This document shows, one piece after another, positions 33,155 through 41,235 of a DNA stretch of 64,000 bases (positions within the stretch are counted from its first letter, which is position 1; every line of letters starts with the position of its first letter). The stretch is from NCBI GenBank assembly GCA_018831195.1, contig JAHJDP010000109.1, positions 16,518 to 80,517 of the forward strand. Direction: 5' to 3'. The position numbers were made by a program, and so were the translations under genes. The notes under the pieces are model-generated. The model saw only the letters and a program-made list of their open reading frames with translations. It had not been told where the DNA came from and did not search any database. The DNA is from Candidatus Eisenbacteria bacterium. Lineage in GTDB: Bacteria > Eisenbacteria > RBG-16-71-46 > CAIMUX01 > JAHJDP01.

Positions 33155-34219
33155 TTATGGAGTCACCGTTTTTACGGTACGAAATCCGGCTTGGAAAATC
33201 TGGTAGGTCGGCAGACCATACTGCCGGAGGGCACATGCCAAGGAGCCACTCATGGTATTCCACGAGCCGCCGCGCAGCACCCGGCCGTCGCCGCTGGTCG
33301 GTCCCGGCGGGTTGATCAACGGCGTCGTGCCGAGATCGCATACGAACCAATCGTTGCACCACTCGAGGACATTTCCCGCCAAGTCAAAAATTTCCAGCGA
33401 TGCCGGGGCGGCGGGATAATTGCCGACGGGGGCGGTCCATCCGACGCAGAAAGATTGACTGCCGGTGCGGTAGTTGGCCCGGGTGCAATCCGGCGCCTCA
33501 TTTCCCCACGGATAGATCCGCTCATCGTCATATTGCTCCGCATATTCCTGTTCGGCATTCGTCGGCAGCCGAAATCCCTGGGCGCCGTACGGATAACCAC
33601 CATTGCAGGTCCAGTTGCCGCTGTGCTCGTAGGCTCGCGGGTAACCCGCCTGCAAGCTCAACCAATCGCAATAACGCGCGGCGCCATACCAGGTCACCAT
33701 GATGACCGGATGAACTGAGGGGTCATATCCGCCCGGGTAGGCGTTCTGAGCCTCGCTTGATGGGGATTCCCGCAAGTAGAAGGTTCCTGCACTGAACTGT
33801 ATTTCGCAGGCCGCCTGATCAAGATCCAACAGCTCCACGCTGCTTCCATCGAGATTGTCCAGCACCGCGGAGGCCGTCGTCGTCACATACCCATTGTTAT
33901 AGGCCCACTGCAGCGCTTCCATATATTCTTGGTTGGTCACCTCGGTTTGATCCATTAAGAAGTCGTGTGTCAGTGTCACTTGCAGCTGATCTATACCGCA
34001 GTAGGAGACACCATCGCCCATGATAAAGACCCCCGCCGGTACAAGGACCATGCCGGGGATCGGAATATCCGAATCGGTGAATGTCATACTGTCGATATCC
34101 GCCACATTGTATTCATCAACGGTCGCGCCACTGTGGATCTGCATCTTCCACTCACCATGGCCGGCTGCCGCACTCAGAGCCAAACCCAAACCCAGTATCA
34201 CGCAGATACGCCGTTTCAT
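33155..34219 (-). CDS. Secreted formylglycine-generating-enzyme-like (SUMF1/FGE-sulfatase) domain protein
   Basis: A signal peptide (residues ~1-22) is followed by a short module 'KMQIHSGATVDEYNVADIDS', ending in 'MTFTD', a leader seen on other secreted proteins of this kind, and then by an FGE-sulfatase domain (~55-350). That domain carries 'VLVPAGVFIMGD', 'HDFLMDQTEVTNQEYMEAL', 'HPVIMVTWYGAARYCDWLS', 'FRLPTNAEQEYAEQ', 'YPWGNE', 'GNVLEWCNDWF' and 'RVLRGGSWN'. True FGEs oxidise a sulfatase Cys to formylglycine; many secreted relatives only bind or modify other targets, and the paired catalytic cysteines cannot be assigned with confidence. There is no sulfatase gene nearby. An AGGAGA ribosome site precedes the ATG. 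Confidence 0.8.
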   Translation of the reverse strand: MKRRICVILGLGLALSAAAGHGEWKMQIHSGATVDEYNVADIDSMTFTDSDIPIPGMVLVPAGVFIMGDGVSYCGIDQLQVTLTHDFLMDQTEVTNQEYMEALQWAYNNGYVTTTASAVLDNLDGSSVELLDLDQAACEIQFSAGTFYLRESPSSEAQNAYPGGYDPSVHPVIMVTWYGAARYCDWLSLQAGYPRAYEHSGNWTCNGGYPYGAQGFRLPTNAEQEYAEQYDDERIYPWGNEAPDCTRANYRTGSQSFCVGWTAPVGNYPAAPASLEIFDLAGNVLEWCNDWFVCDLGTTPLINPPGPTSGDGRVLRGGSWNTMSGSLACALRQYGLPTYQIFQAGFRTVKTVTP

Positions 34220-34471
34220 TGTTGTCTCTCCTATTGTGATTCGCTGCCATCAGGAGTGTATCCTACTGTCGTCGTTGGCATTATAGCATCCGCCCGCGGT
34301 GTGGGCAAGCGGTTGGTTCGATCCCCGAAATCCGGTCCCGGGGCGGAAATCGCGATGACCCTTGAACGATCCCGGCGCATCCCGCGTTATGAATGACGGA
34401 TGTCTCCTCGCGGCGGCCGCGGGTGATCGAGGCCGTCCATCCTGATCCGCCTTGTACAATGGGAGGATTCC
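34220..34471. promoter_or_regulatory. Divergent intergenic region upstream of the FGE-like and PDZ protein genes
   Basis: About 250 bp without a credible gene separate two divergently transcribed secreted-protein genes. A CGCGGCGGCCGCG palindrome-like stretch lies at about 34407-34419. A TTGAAC hexamer near 34361 and a TACAAT hexamer near 34455 resemble promoter elements but are not spaced as a pair. GGGAGG at 34461-34466 is the ribosome site for the gene at 34472. Confidence 0.3.
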
Positions 34472-36094
34472 ATGCCACGCCTTATCCTTCAGATCCTGAT
34501 ACTGATAGCCTTAGCCTTGACCCTGATCGCGCATGGCACAGCCGCCGCCACCATCGCCGAGCGTGAAGAGCAGATCATCGCCGGCCGGCCCCTGATCCTT
34601 TACGGTGCGGCGGAAACCGGGCAAGAAGCCCAAGCCGTCCAAGCCAGTTACAGACTCGAGGAGCAAATCGATATCCCAACCATCCCCGCCATCGAAGCAT
34701 CCCAAGAACAGCGCGCCGGCCACGACATCCTCGCCTTCGGGACACCGGAAACGAACACCTTTATTGCACAATGTTTGGAGAGATTACCCATCCGCCTGAC
34801 GGACCAGGCTGTCACAATTGGAGACAGCGTGTATGCCGGGAGCGATATCCGACTCGTCGCGGCGCTTCCTAATCCACTGAATCCGGAACGGGAGTGCATC
34901 ATCTACACAGCTCAGGATGAGTCGCTCATCCCGGGGATCTTCTTCGGTGTCGGCGCGAGCCATGGCGAAGGCGATTTCCTGGCCTACCGCAAATCGGACG
35001 GCGTCTACTATCAAGAGGACCGGCTGGCGCTGGGGAGTTTCATCCGCACGCCAAAGGGGCTCGAGTTGGGGGAGACACACTATTGGAGCAAGCCGCCGCG
35101 TGCCCTGCGCCGCATCACGGAGGGGCATGTCGCCATTCACTACGATTCGCTCAGTCCCGCTGAAGCGAGGAGTCTCGCGCGTTATGTGAACACGCTGCGC
35201 ACCATCGCCGATGAGGAGTACGGGATTCCGATGCCGCCGCGGCTTGACCTGTACATTTACTATGCCCCGACGCCGGAGACGCGCATCAGCATCTTCACCG
35301 ACGCGTGGAACACATTCTGGGTCAAGATGCGCACGCCGAAGGAGGAGTTTCTCGCAAAGCCGATGGTGCCCGTCGCCTTCGCGCATGAAGTCGCTCGCAT
35401 CGTTTTTCAACCGGTCAACAGCGATCCCGAAAAGAGGGGACCGAATCGTTACTATAACGATGATTGGAGCCACTATTTCCAGTACACGGTCCTGGTCCCC
35501 GAGGTCTATCGCCGGCTGGGGGATGAGGGATGGCCCGTTCCCAACGACTACCATGCGCTTTGGGGCGCTGAGCGGTTCGCGAACCTTTATCAGGGGGCGG
35601 ATGATACCTACGCCAGCCTGATGCGCCGCATCGATCGCGAGTTCGGGCGGGAAGTGATCAGCGCGACGGTGAACCGTGAGACAGCGCATGGCGTGCGGCG
35701 GCTCATTGAAATCGAGGGCTTCATGCGAACGCTGGGTGAAGCGACAGGCGACCCGGAGATGATGCGCTTGGTCGCCGCGGCCGTTCCCACCTCGCTGGAG
35801 TCATCGCTTAATCGGCGGATCGAACCGCTTGGCTTTCATCCGCGGTTGGAGGAGATGTTCGACTCCCATACCTTCGTCATCGACTCGGTGACGGTGGGGA
35901 GTCCGGCGGATACCCTTGGTCTTCGGGCAGGCGATCGGATCGTGAGCCTTAACGGATTCGAAATGGAGAATGCCAAGGGACAGGCCCATCGCAGCATCCT
36001 GGCAGCCTACCAAAATGACGGATGGGTGGAGGTGGAGGCGCTTCGGGGAGAGGCGCGCATTAGGGGGCGGTTGAAACTGGTCAATCGCTTGTAG
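34472..36094 (+). CDS. Secreted PDZ-domain protein with degenerate metallopeptidase-like middle region
   Basis: A signal peptide spans residues ~1-26. The middle part (~215-400) has the size and features of a gluzincin-like peptidase: 'YDSLSPAEARSLARYVN', 'LDLYIYYAP', then 'VAFAHEVARIVFQP', where a zinc motif HExxH would be expected but reads HEVAR, so catalysis is doubtful. The last ~75 residues are a PDZ domain ('VTVGSPADTLGLRAGDRIVSLNG'), which binds C-terminal or exposed peptides. Possible roles are a periplasmic peptide-binding or inactive peptidase homologue. The family cannot be named. GGGAGG precedes the ATG at good spacing. Confidence 0.6.
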   Translation: MPRLILQILILIALALTLIAHGTAAATIAEREEQIIAGRPLILYGAAETGQEAQAVQASYRLEEQIDIPTIPAIEASQEQRAGHDILAFGTPETNTFIAQCLERLPIRLTDQAVTIGDSVYAGSDIRLVAALPNPLNPERECIIYTAQDESLIPGIFFGVGASHGEGDFLAYRKSDGVYYQEDRLALGSFIRTPKGLELGETHYWSKPPRALRRITEGHVAIHYDSLSPAEARSLARYVNTLRTIADEEYGIPMPPRLDLYIYYAPTPETRISIFTDAWNTFWVKMRTPKEEFLAKPMVPVAFAHEVARIVFQPVNSDPEKRGPNRYYNDDWSHYFQYTVLVPEVYRRLGDEGWPVPNDYHALWGAERFANLYQGADDTYASLMRRIDREFGREVISATVNRETAHGVRRLIEIEGFMRTLGEATGDPEMMRLVAAAVPTSLESSLNRRIEPLGFHPRLEEMFDSHTFVIDSVTVGSPADTLGLRAGDRIVSLNGFEMENAKGQAHRSILAAYQNDGWVEVEALRGEARIRGRLKLVNRL

Positions 36095-36182
36095 GCATCG
36101 GTTCTTTTGCCTAAGGGCAGAATGCGATGCAACCTCAAGCGGTGGAATTCTCCATTAGCGGGCCCAAGATCCCGACGGAGCG

Positions 36183-36689
36183 CTAACGATACATCGCCTT
36201 TATTGTTCCCCAGCGTGTGCTCATGGGCTCGGGTTCCTGTCCCTCTCCCGGCGCCGACGCCGATTCAAGGCATCCTTCGGTATTCTGCAGCGCGACGACC
36301 GGCTCGTATCCCTGTCCCACATCGGGAACATCGATTTGTAGAACACGCTCTGTCCAGTCGTCGGCTTCAATGTCAAACCAGCGGTAGAGCAGATTCCACG
36401 GACCGGGGGGAACCTCTTCCAGTGTCACGCTCAGATTGAAACAGCAAAGGCAATAACACATCGACAGGCTGTGTTCTTCGACCATGATGGTGGCATCACC
36501 CACGGAAACATCGTAGGTAATCGGATCCGGGCAGCAATTGATCAAATCGGACAGATGCTGAATAGTGACCCGGCCGCCATCAATTTCCGCCAAAATTTCA
36601 TCCGCGTCCCAGCACCAGAACTCATCATGAGCCCCGGCCGCAACAGACGACACAACACAGAGAGCCAGAATCAGTAAGAGAGTGCGCAT
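36183..36689 (-). CDS. Small secreted protein with CYCLCCF cysteine motif
   Basis: ATG at 36689 sits eight bases after AGGAGG; a GTG three codons earlier is less well placed. A signal peptide (residues ~1-21) precedes a ~145-residue domain with paired cysteines: 'LINCCPDPITYDVSVGDATI', 'CYCLCCFNLSVTLEEVPPGPW' (shown here in part as CYCLCCF), and 'TEGCLES' near the end. The fold looks like a beta sandwich in which the CYCLCCF strand carries most of the cysteines. I have seen this pattern in hypothetical secreted proteins of uncultured FCB-type phyla; no function is known. The cysteines could make disulfides or hold a metal. Confidence 0.65.
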   Translation of the reverse strand: MRTLLLILALCVVSSVAAGAHDEFWCWDADEILAEIDGGRVTIQHLSDLINCCPDPITYDVSVGDATIMVEEHSLSMCYCLCCFNLSVTLEEVPPGPWNLLYRWFDIEADDWTERVLQIDVPDVGQGYEPVVALQNTEGCLESASAPGEGQEPEPMSTRWGTIKAMYR

Positions 36690-36865
36690 CGGAATCACCT
36701 CCTGATTCAGTCATCACTCGGAAAGTGACGCACGTTATTGATTTTCCGCGACCCACAATCGACCTCACCCACGACCGGAAGAAGTATATCCCCGCTGGGA
36801 GATTCTGTCCACACCTAATCAACTCCTCTTATCCTCCATCTTAGTGGGGATGAAACCCCGGCGGA

Positions 36866-38917
36866 TCACCGCAGGCGAAGCTCCAGACGCACACGTCGTC
36901 CCGGATCAGGCAGTCCCCAGGCATCGTAGAGGGCGACGTCTCCCACATTGTCCAGGGCGAGGCGCAGTTCAATGTCTGTGAAAGCCCCGGCGCCCCACGA
37001 CATCCGCATCGGCCAGAGCCGGGAGAGCGAGAGGCCGATGACCGCCTGCGCGGCCAGTTGCGCGTCCTCGCCCGTGATAACGTCGATGGCATACTGCTCT
37101 CCGGTGTACCTCACATCCGCCTTGCCCAATAATCCTTTGAAGATGAGGAAAGAAATGTTAAGGCCTCCGAAGAGCTCCGGAAGATCCTCCGGGCGGTTCG
37201 TCTTGTCCGCTTCCGTATCGGTGAGATCGACCGTTTGGATCGTGACGTCGGCCGCAACGTTCACCGGACCGATGCCGTAGTTCCCCATGAATTCAAGACC
37301 CGTGCTCTTCAGCTCATCGCGATTGACGCGCATAAAGCGGCGGGTTCCATCGTCCAGCGTGATGCGGACGACGGCGTCCTTCAAATAATTGTGAAAGAGG
37401 ATCGCTTGAAACTCGCTGCTTCCAAGCCGGGTTGTCGCGCCGGCCTCCATGGTCAGGAGCTTCTCGGACTCGAGGTCCGGGTTCGGGACGAAGCGATTCA
37501 GAGCCCCGGAATAGAGTTCCCGCAGGGCGGGGAATCGTCCCCGGCGACTCACGCCGGCGTGGAGGACGGTGCGCCCGTTCTCGCCCACCATGGCCGACAG
37601 ACCCAGACGGCCTCCGAACTCCGAGAGTGGATCCTGCGTCGGCCGCCCACCGGCCTTCGGCGTTTCGGCTCTGTCGTAAGCGCCGCCCAGGCTCAGGGAA
37701 AGGGAACGGATCGTCCCACGGAACTTCAGCAGCTGCCAAACGCTTTCCATGCCGATGCTCATCAACTTCTGCTGGTATTCAAATTTCCCATCCGGAATCA
37801 ATTCGTCGTGGTGGATATCCGACCAAGTGAAAGCCCCGCGGAGCGTGCCACGCGGTCCGAGCGATTGGTCCGCGAGGAGGCGCAGGGTCGCCGTGCGGTC
37901 TTTTCCATCCTCAAATGTGTCGATCTCTTTATAGTCGCGGGATGTGTAAGCGTCGATGTCAGTTCTTCCGCGATCGTACCCAATGCTCGCCTCGACGTCG
38001 CCAAGACCTCCGAAGGGCGATTTCCGGAAACCGGTGCCGCCCGAGAGCACGGCCAATGTGCGGGAGGTGTGAGGGTATCGCCACAGCCGGGCATCCTCAT
38101 CGGGAATGCCGAGTTCGGCCGCGATGCCGCGCTCTTCCTGAAAGGATGAACCTGAGAAGGAGAGCCAGGTCCCGCCCTTCGCCCCGTAGCGCAGCGCGAC
38201 GAATCCGTTGATGTTCTCGGCGTCCGTGTTGAGCCGGAGATGGTCATCTGTATCCAAGGGTTCGTTGACGCCCCCGGCCAGCGGATCACCCGGCGTCCTG
38301 CGAAACCCGACGCCGGCTCTTGCCGACGCCGTGCCTGATCCCATTTTCACAGGGGCGGATGTCGTTACCGTCGTCCCCACGCTCCCGACATCATCAGCCC
38401 CCATCGTGATCTGCAATCTCCGCTCGGTCATTTGATTTGGGAACTGCCCGACACGGACCTCGACGATGCCGCCGAGCACGTTGGGGCCGAAAAGCATCGA
38501 GGAGAGCCCGCGGGTGAAGATCACATCCTGCAGCGCCGTCGCGGGGATCACCGACACATCCGCACGGGCGTCCCAAGCGAGTGTGATCGGCACGCCGTCC
38601 ACCAAGACGGCGACCTGGCGCGATTCCGATCCCCGCGCTGAGATCTCGGCCTCTCCCCGGGAGTTGGTGCGCACATGCAGAAACGGCAGCTCGCGCAGAA
38701 CTTCTTCGACCGTCGCGGCGGCCGGCACGGGGAGGGAATCCACTTGAGCCTCGACGGCACTCGATCCACCAGCGGTCGCTATGGGTCGTAACGCATGAAC
38801 AGCGATTTCACTTACAGCGTAGACCTTCAGGCTCTCCGGCGACTCCGGCTCCTGTGCCCAAGCAGCGCCGCAGGCTATGAGGGAAATCCAAATCGTGCAG
38901 ACAATGAGACGCAACAT
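36866..38917 (-). CDS. TonB-dependent outer-membrane receptor
   Basis: A signal peptide (~1-21, AWAQ) and a TonB-box-like start ('LKVYAVSEIAVHA') are followed by the plug domain (~60-165): 'ATVEEVLRELPFLHVRTNSRGEAEISARG', seen here as 'VEEVLRELPFLHVRT', with 'VAVLVDGVPITLAWD' and 'LQDVIFTRGLSSMLFGPN'. The remaining ~500 residues form the barrel and end in the C-terminal aromatic-type strand 'RVRLELRLR'. Such receptors import siderophores, cobalamin, sugars or metals with TonB energy. The sequence does not tell the ligand, and the upstream ~285 bp show no recognisable Fur box or cobalamin riboswitch. No transporter genes adjoin it. GGGGAGG lies about ten bases before the ATG. Confidence 0.87.
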   Translation of the reverse strand: MLRLIVCTIWISLIACGAAWAQEPESPESLKVYAVSEIAVHALRPIATAGGSSAVEAQVDSLPVPAAATVEEVLRELPFLHVRTNSRGEAEISARGSESRQVAVLVDGVPITLAWDARADVSVIPATALQDVIFTRGLSSMLFGPNVLGGIVEVRVGQFPNQMTERRLQITMGADDVGSVGTTVTTSAPVKMGSGTASARAGVGFRRTPGDPLAGGVNEPLDTDDHLRLNTDAENINGFVALRYGAKGGTWLSFSGSSFQEERGIAAELGIPDEDARLWRYPHTSRTLAVLSGGTGFRKSPFGGLGDVEASIGYDRGRTDIDAYTSRDYKEIDTFEDGKDRTATLRLLADQSLGPRGTLRGAFTWSDIHHDELIPDGKFEYQQKLMSIGMESVWQLLKFRGTIRSLSLSLGGAYDRAETPKAGGRPTQDPLSEFGGRLGLSAMVGENGRTVLHAGVSRRGRFPALRELYSGALNRFVPNPDLESEKLLTMEAGATTRLGSSEFQAILFHNYLKDAVVRITLDDGTRRFMRVNRDELKSTGLEFMGNYGIGPVNVAADVTIQTVDLTDTEADKTNRPEDLPELFGGLNISFLIFKGLLGKADVRYTGEQYAIDVITGEDAQLAAQAVIGLSLSRLWPMRMSWGAGAFTDIELRLALDNVGDVALYDAWGLPDPGRRVRLELRLR

Positions 38918-39202
38918 CGGTGAAAATCCTCCCCTTTCATCATCCCAGCGAGCCTGTACAACCCTCGATGAAGCGGAGGTGGAGGCGGAGCGTGGGATTC
39001 CTACCGTATCGTATCACCTTTTCCAAAACGGTGGAACGTTATTGCAGCAGGGTCAAGGCGGGAAGTGCCTGTCCAACAAAGGGTAGTGTGGATCGCACGG
39101 ATCGCACGGATCGATTTCCAGGCTCACGGTTGTTATCTTTTCATAGTCATTACGGGCCAAAGAGTATATCCTGGCCCAATTTTAACGTGAAAGGGGACTT
39201 AG
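38918..39202. other. Intergenic region between the TonB receptor and small lipoprotein genes
   Basis: This 285-bp divergent gap has no supported gene. Its main feature is a short tandem repeat at 39090-39113. I checked the minus strand, which would be the leader of the TonB receptor, for a cobalamin riboswitch and found none of its conserved boxes. Confidence 0.35.
39090..39113. repeat. Tandem 9-bp repeat, about 2.7 copies of GGATCGCAC
   Basis: Three successive units GGATCGCAC, GGATCGCAC and GGATCG lie in the gap upstream of the small lipoprotein gene. They might be iterated operator half-sites or slipped-strand repeats. Each unit also contains the palindrome GATC. Confidence 0.6.
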
Positions 39203-39583
39203 ATGGCTATAACAAGCGCGGTATGACGAAGCGGCCTGCTGGCCTTAGCGGTTTTGATCATTTTTCTGGGTTGCTCGAGTGATAAGACCACATCAATGGA
39301 CGACGGGACAGGGGCGCCCGTGGACACCCTCGATCTGTCATTCGAGGAGCCGCCTTTTAACCTGCTGGGGATTGAGGCCTGGGTCAAAAACAGCATGGAA
39401 AACACGGGGATCCCCGTCGATACCGGCGAGTTGTTCCACCACGTTCTGCACGCGGTCGCTTTGTCAGAGAGGGCCGAAGAGGTCGAATTGGAGTACATGG
39501 CCTATATGCCGCCGCTGGAAATCGCGGATCCGTCAGGGGACGGCGTGATCAAGTTTCTTCTGGATCGGCTTGGGGGGAAGTGA
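39203..39583 (+). pseudogene. Small lipoprotein with a disrupted 5' end
   Basis: Downstream sequence encodes a lipoprotein leader (LLALAVLIIFLGCSS) and a ~95-residue mature part rich in Asp/Glu with no named family. The start is broken. ATG at 39203 has a good AAGGGG ribosome site but meets an in-frame TGA after seven codons (39224-39226), and the rest is in that same frame. ATG at 39223 would give a fine signal peptide (MTKRP...) if one base near 39235-39240 were removed. Otherwise translation must begin at TTG 39254 or a CTG, leaving almost no leader. Real decay and sequencing error are both possible. It precedes the fibre-like cluster but shares no clear link with it. Confidence 0.5.
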
Positions 39584-39956
39584 GATATACTTAAAGCGAA
39601 TCGTGAGAAAATTGCGCTAATACGTTATATTTCAATATGATACAGACTAGACGTATAGATACTTTTCTTTCGGCGCCGATTGGATTCTGAGCGAATGCAT
39701 CTTTTGGGAGCGCTGCTGGAAACGGCCTGAAATGTGCCAATTTTCTGCTCAGGATTTTACTTCTGCCCGCGTGGAATTAAATATCCCTCTTGAAATTCCC
39801 GATGAACAAGGTAGCGCAGAGCTTTCGATGGGCTCTGACACTTTAGACAGCTTGGGCAGGATGCTCAGAGAATGGAGCCCTCATGCCAGGGAAATGGTTT
39901 TGGGGTTCTTGGATATGACCGGGTCTAGGGACCTACTCGACCTGGAGGTTCTCCAT
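39584..39956 (+). promoter_or_regulatory. Leader region of the fibre-like cluster with a candidate promoter
   Basis: The 373-bp gap includes an AT-rich block with TTGCGC (39612-39617) and TATGAT (39636-39641) separated by 18 bp, a plausible sigma70-type promoter for the downstream cluster. The same frame as the first subunit gene is open from 39732 onwards for 75 codons, but the ATG at 39957 has GGAGG at eight bases and opens a signal peptide, so the upstream codons are probably not translated. Confidence 0.4.
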
Positions 39957-40493
39957 ATGCGTAGGATTATCTTCATAGGGATGATAGCGCTTCTGAGCAT
40001 GACGCCCGTTTGGGCGGCTGATGATGTGGATACTCAGAACTCAACTGTAGGGGGCACCATCCCTGAACTCTGCCAGATTCTCATCGCCGGTGATCTGACG
40101 GGACTTCTGACTCTGACCCAGGATGGGACAGGTGAATCAGCCTATGATGCCGGGTTTATTGAATCAGCGGCGGATGCGACGACCCTTACTCTGGATGCCA
40201 ATAAGCAATGGAAGCTGAGCGTTAAGTATAACGCTGAATGGACGTGCCCGGGAGCGTACGACAAGGATGAAACCGACCTGACGATTAAGATCACAAATTC
40301 GCCCACGGGGACGATTCAGAACAGCTACGACAGCTATCAATCACCGCCGGTGGCCAATGAAGAGATGCTGAGCCATGCGACAGGCGTTTCCGACAACAGC
40401 GTCGAAATTCAAACGAGAGTGGATTTGGATTGGACGACGGATATTCCGGGCGTCTATTCAATCACTCTAGTTTATACAATGGAGACATATTAG
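39957..40493 (+). CDS. Secreted fibre-subunit-like protein 1
   Basis: The product is 178 aa with a signal peptide at ~1-22 (cut after WAADD region). The mature part is a beta-rich domain of ~155 residues with two cysteines ('ELCQILIAGDLTGLLTLTQDG' and 'AEWTCPGAYDKDETDLTIKI'). It ends in 'VDLDWTTDIPGVYSITLVYT', a D-W-x(4)-PG-x-Y-x3-L-x-Y motif shared with the three other small proteins of this cluster. About half the residues are identical to the next gene. Size, leader, beta pattern and C-terminal strand resemble pilin or spore-coat-U-type subunits, but I cannot name the family. GGAGG lies eight bases before the ATG. Confidence 0.65.
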   Translation: MRRIIFIGMIALLSMTPVWAADDVDTQNSTVGGTIPELCQILIAGDLTGLLTLTQDGTGESAYDAGFIESAADATTLTLDANKQWKLSVKYNAEWTCPGAYDKDETDLTIKITNSPTGTIQNSYDSYQSPPVANEEMLSHATGVSDNSVEIQTRVDLDWTTDIPGVYSITLVYTMETY

Positions 40494-40497
40494 AGGG

Positions 40498-40514
40498 ATC
40501 CGGTATCACCGGAT
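40498..40514 (+). terminator. Hairpin after subunit gene 1
   Basis: ATCCGG-TATCA-CCGGAT forms a six-base-pair stem right after the stop of the first subunit gene, followed by TTTG. It may attenuate transcription or protect the 3' end, raising the level of subunit 1 relative to downstream genes. Confidence 0.4.
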
Positions 40515-40539
40515 TTGAGGCCAGCCCTCACTGCACGAT

Positions 40540-40559
40540 CCGCCGCTCCAACGCGGCGG
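40540..40559 (+). terminator. GC-rich hairpin in the gap between subunit genes 1 and 2
   Basis: CCGCCGC-TCCAAC-GCGGCGG makes a perfect seven-base-pair stem with a six-base loop. No T-run follows, so it is more likely a processing or attenuation hairpin than a strong terminator. Confidence 0.4.
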
Positions 40560-40603
40560 AATGACCCGCCAAGGAAGGCACGGTAGAGTGCAAGGAGGCA
40601 CGG

Positions 40604-41152
40604 ATGTGGTCCGTCAAGCCATCAATCCGCCTATTTTTGTCTATCTTTCTCGCTCTCTCCGTATGTCCAATCTCCGCCCAAGAGATCCAAACAACATCCC
40701 TGACAGTCGCTGTTCCGCGTCTTAGCGCGCTGACCATCAGCGGGGATGTGTCGGGACTTCTCACGCTTTCCGTGGATGCCACCGGCGAAACGGCCTTTGA
40801 CGCCGGTTTTATTGAATCCGCCGCCGATGCGACGATGCTGACCCTCAGCACGAATGATACATGGGATCTTAATGCCAAGCTGAACGGGGAGTGGTCCTGT
40901 CCCGGGGCCTATGACAAGCCCGAGGACGATCTCACAATAAAGATCACCAACACACCGACGGGCACGATCCAAAATGGGGCCGGCGCGTATATCACCCTTT
41001 CTGCGACGGATACCGAAATTCTGTCGCATGACAGCGCCGTTACGGGCAACGAGGTGGATATACAAACCAAGGTTTTGCTCGATTGGACAAATGATATACC
41101 AGGGTCCTATAGCATTTCATTGACTTATACGTTAACGACCCATCTGCCATAG
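40604..41152 (+). CDS. Secreted fibre-subunit-like protein 2, close paralogue of subunit 1
   Basis: The product is 182 aa with a signal peptide at ~1-25 (ISAQ). The mature domain matches subunit 1 along its length: 'TISGDVSGLLTLSVDATGET', 'FDAGFIESAADAT', 'GEWSCPGAYDKPEDDLTIKI', 'TPTGTIQNG', and the end 'VLLDWTNDIPGSYSISLTYT'. The first cysteine of subunit 1 is absent, leaving one Cys, so an internal disulfide is not essential. The two genes look like a tandem duplication that then diverged. GGAGG lies upstream at 40591-40595. It probably forms the same kind of surface structure as its neighbour. Confidence 0.65.
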   Translation: MWSVKPSIRLFLSIFLALSVCPISAQEIQTTSLTVAVPRLSALTISGDVSGLLTLSVDATGETAFDAGFIESAADATMLTLSTNDTWDLNAKLNGEWSCPGAYDKPEDDLTIKITNTPTGTIQNGAGAYITLSATDTEILSHDSAVTGNEVDIQTKVLLDWTNDIPGSYSISLTYTLTTHLP

Positions 41153-41169
41153 CGGGGGTTTAGGAAGGG

Positions 41170-41183
41170 CCCGGGCGACCGGG
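41170..41183 (+). terminator. Hairpin between subunit 2 and the chaperone-like gene
   Basis: CCCGG-GCGA-CCGGG forms a five-base-pair stem with a GNRA-type GCGA tetraloop, followed by TTT. It may be a weak terminator or stabilising hairpin. Confidence 0.35.
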
Positions 41184-41235
41184 TTTAGAACCACGCGGAT
41201 GAATGGGAAGAGATGTCGAAACCTGGAGGATGGAG

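Noticed and set aside
38918..39130. Cobalamin riboswitch or Fur box upstream of the TonB receptor
   Set aside because: The minus-strand leader was read for the conserved boxes of the cobalamin riboswitch and for an alternating Fur-type palindrome; neither is present.
22718..39226. Genome-wide reassignment of TGA to an amino acid
   Set aside because: TGA clearly ends genes at overlaps such as 10005-10007, 22719-22721, 42118-42120 and 59755-59757, so the two interrupting TGAs are local events.
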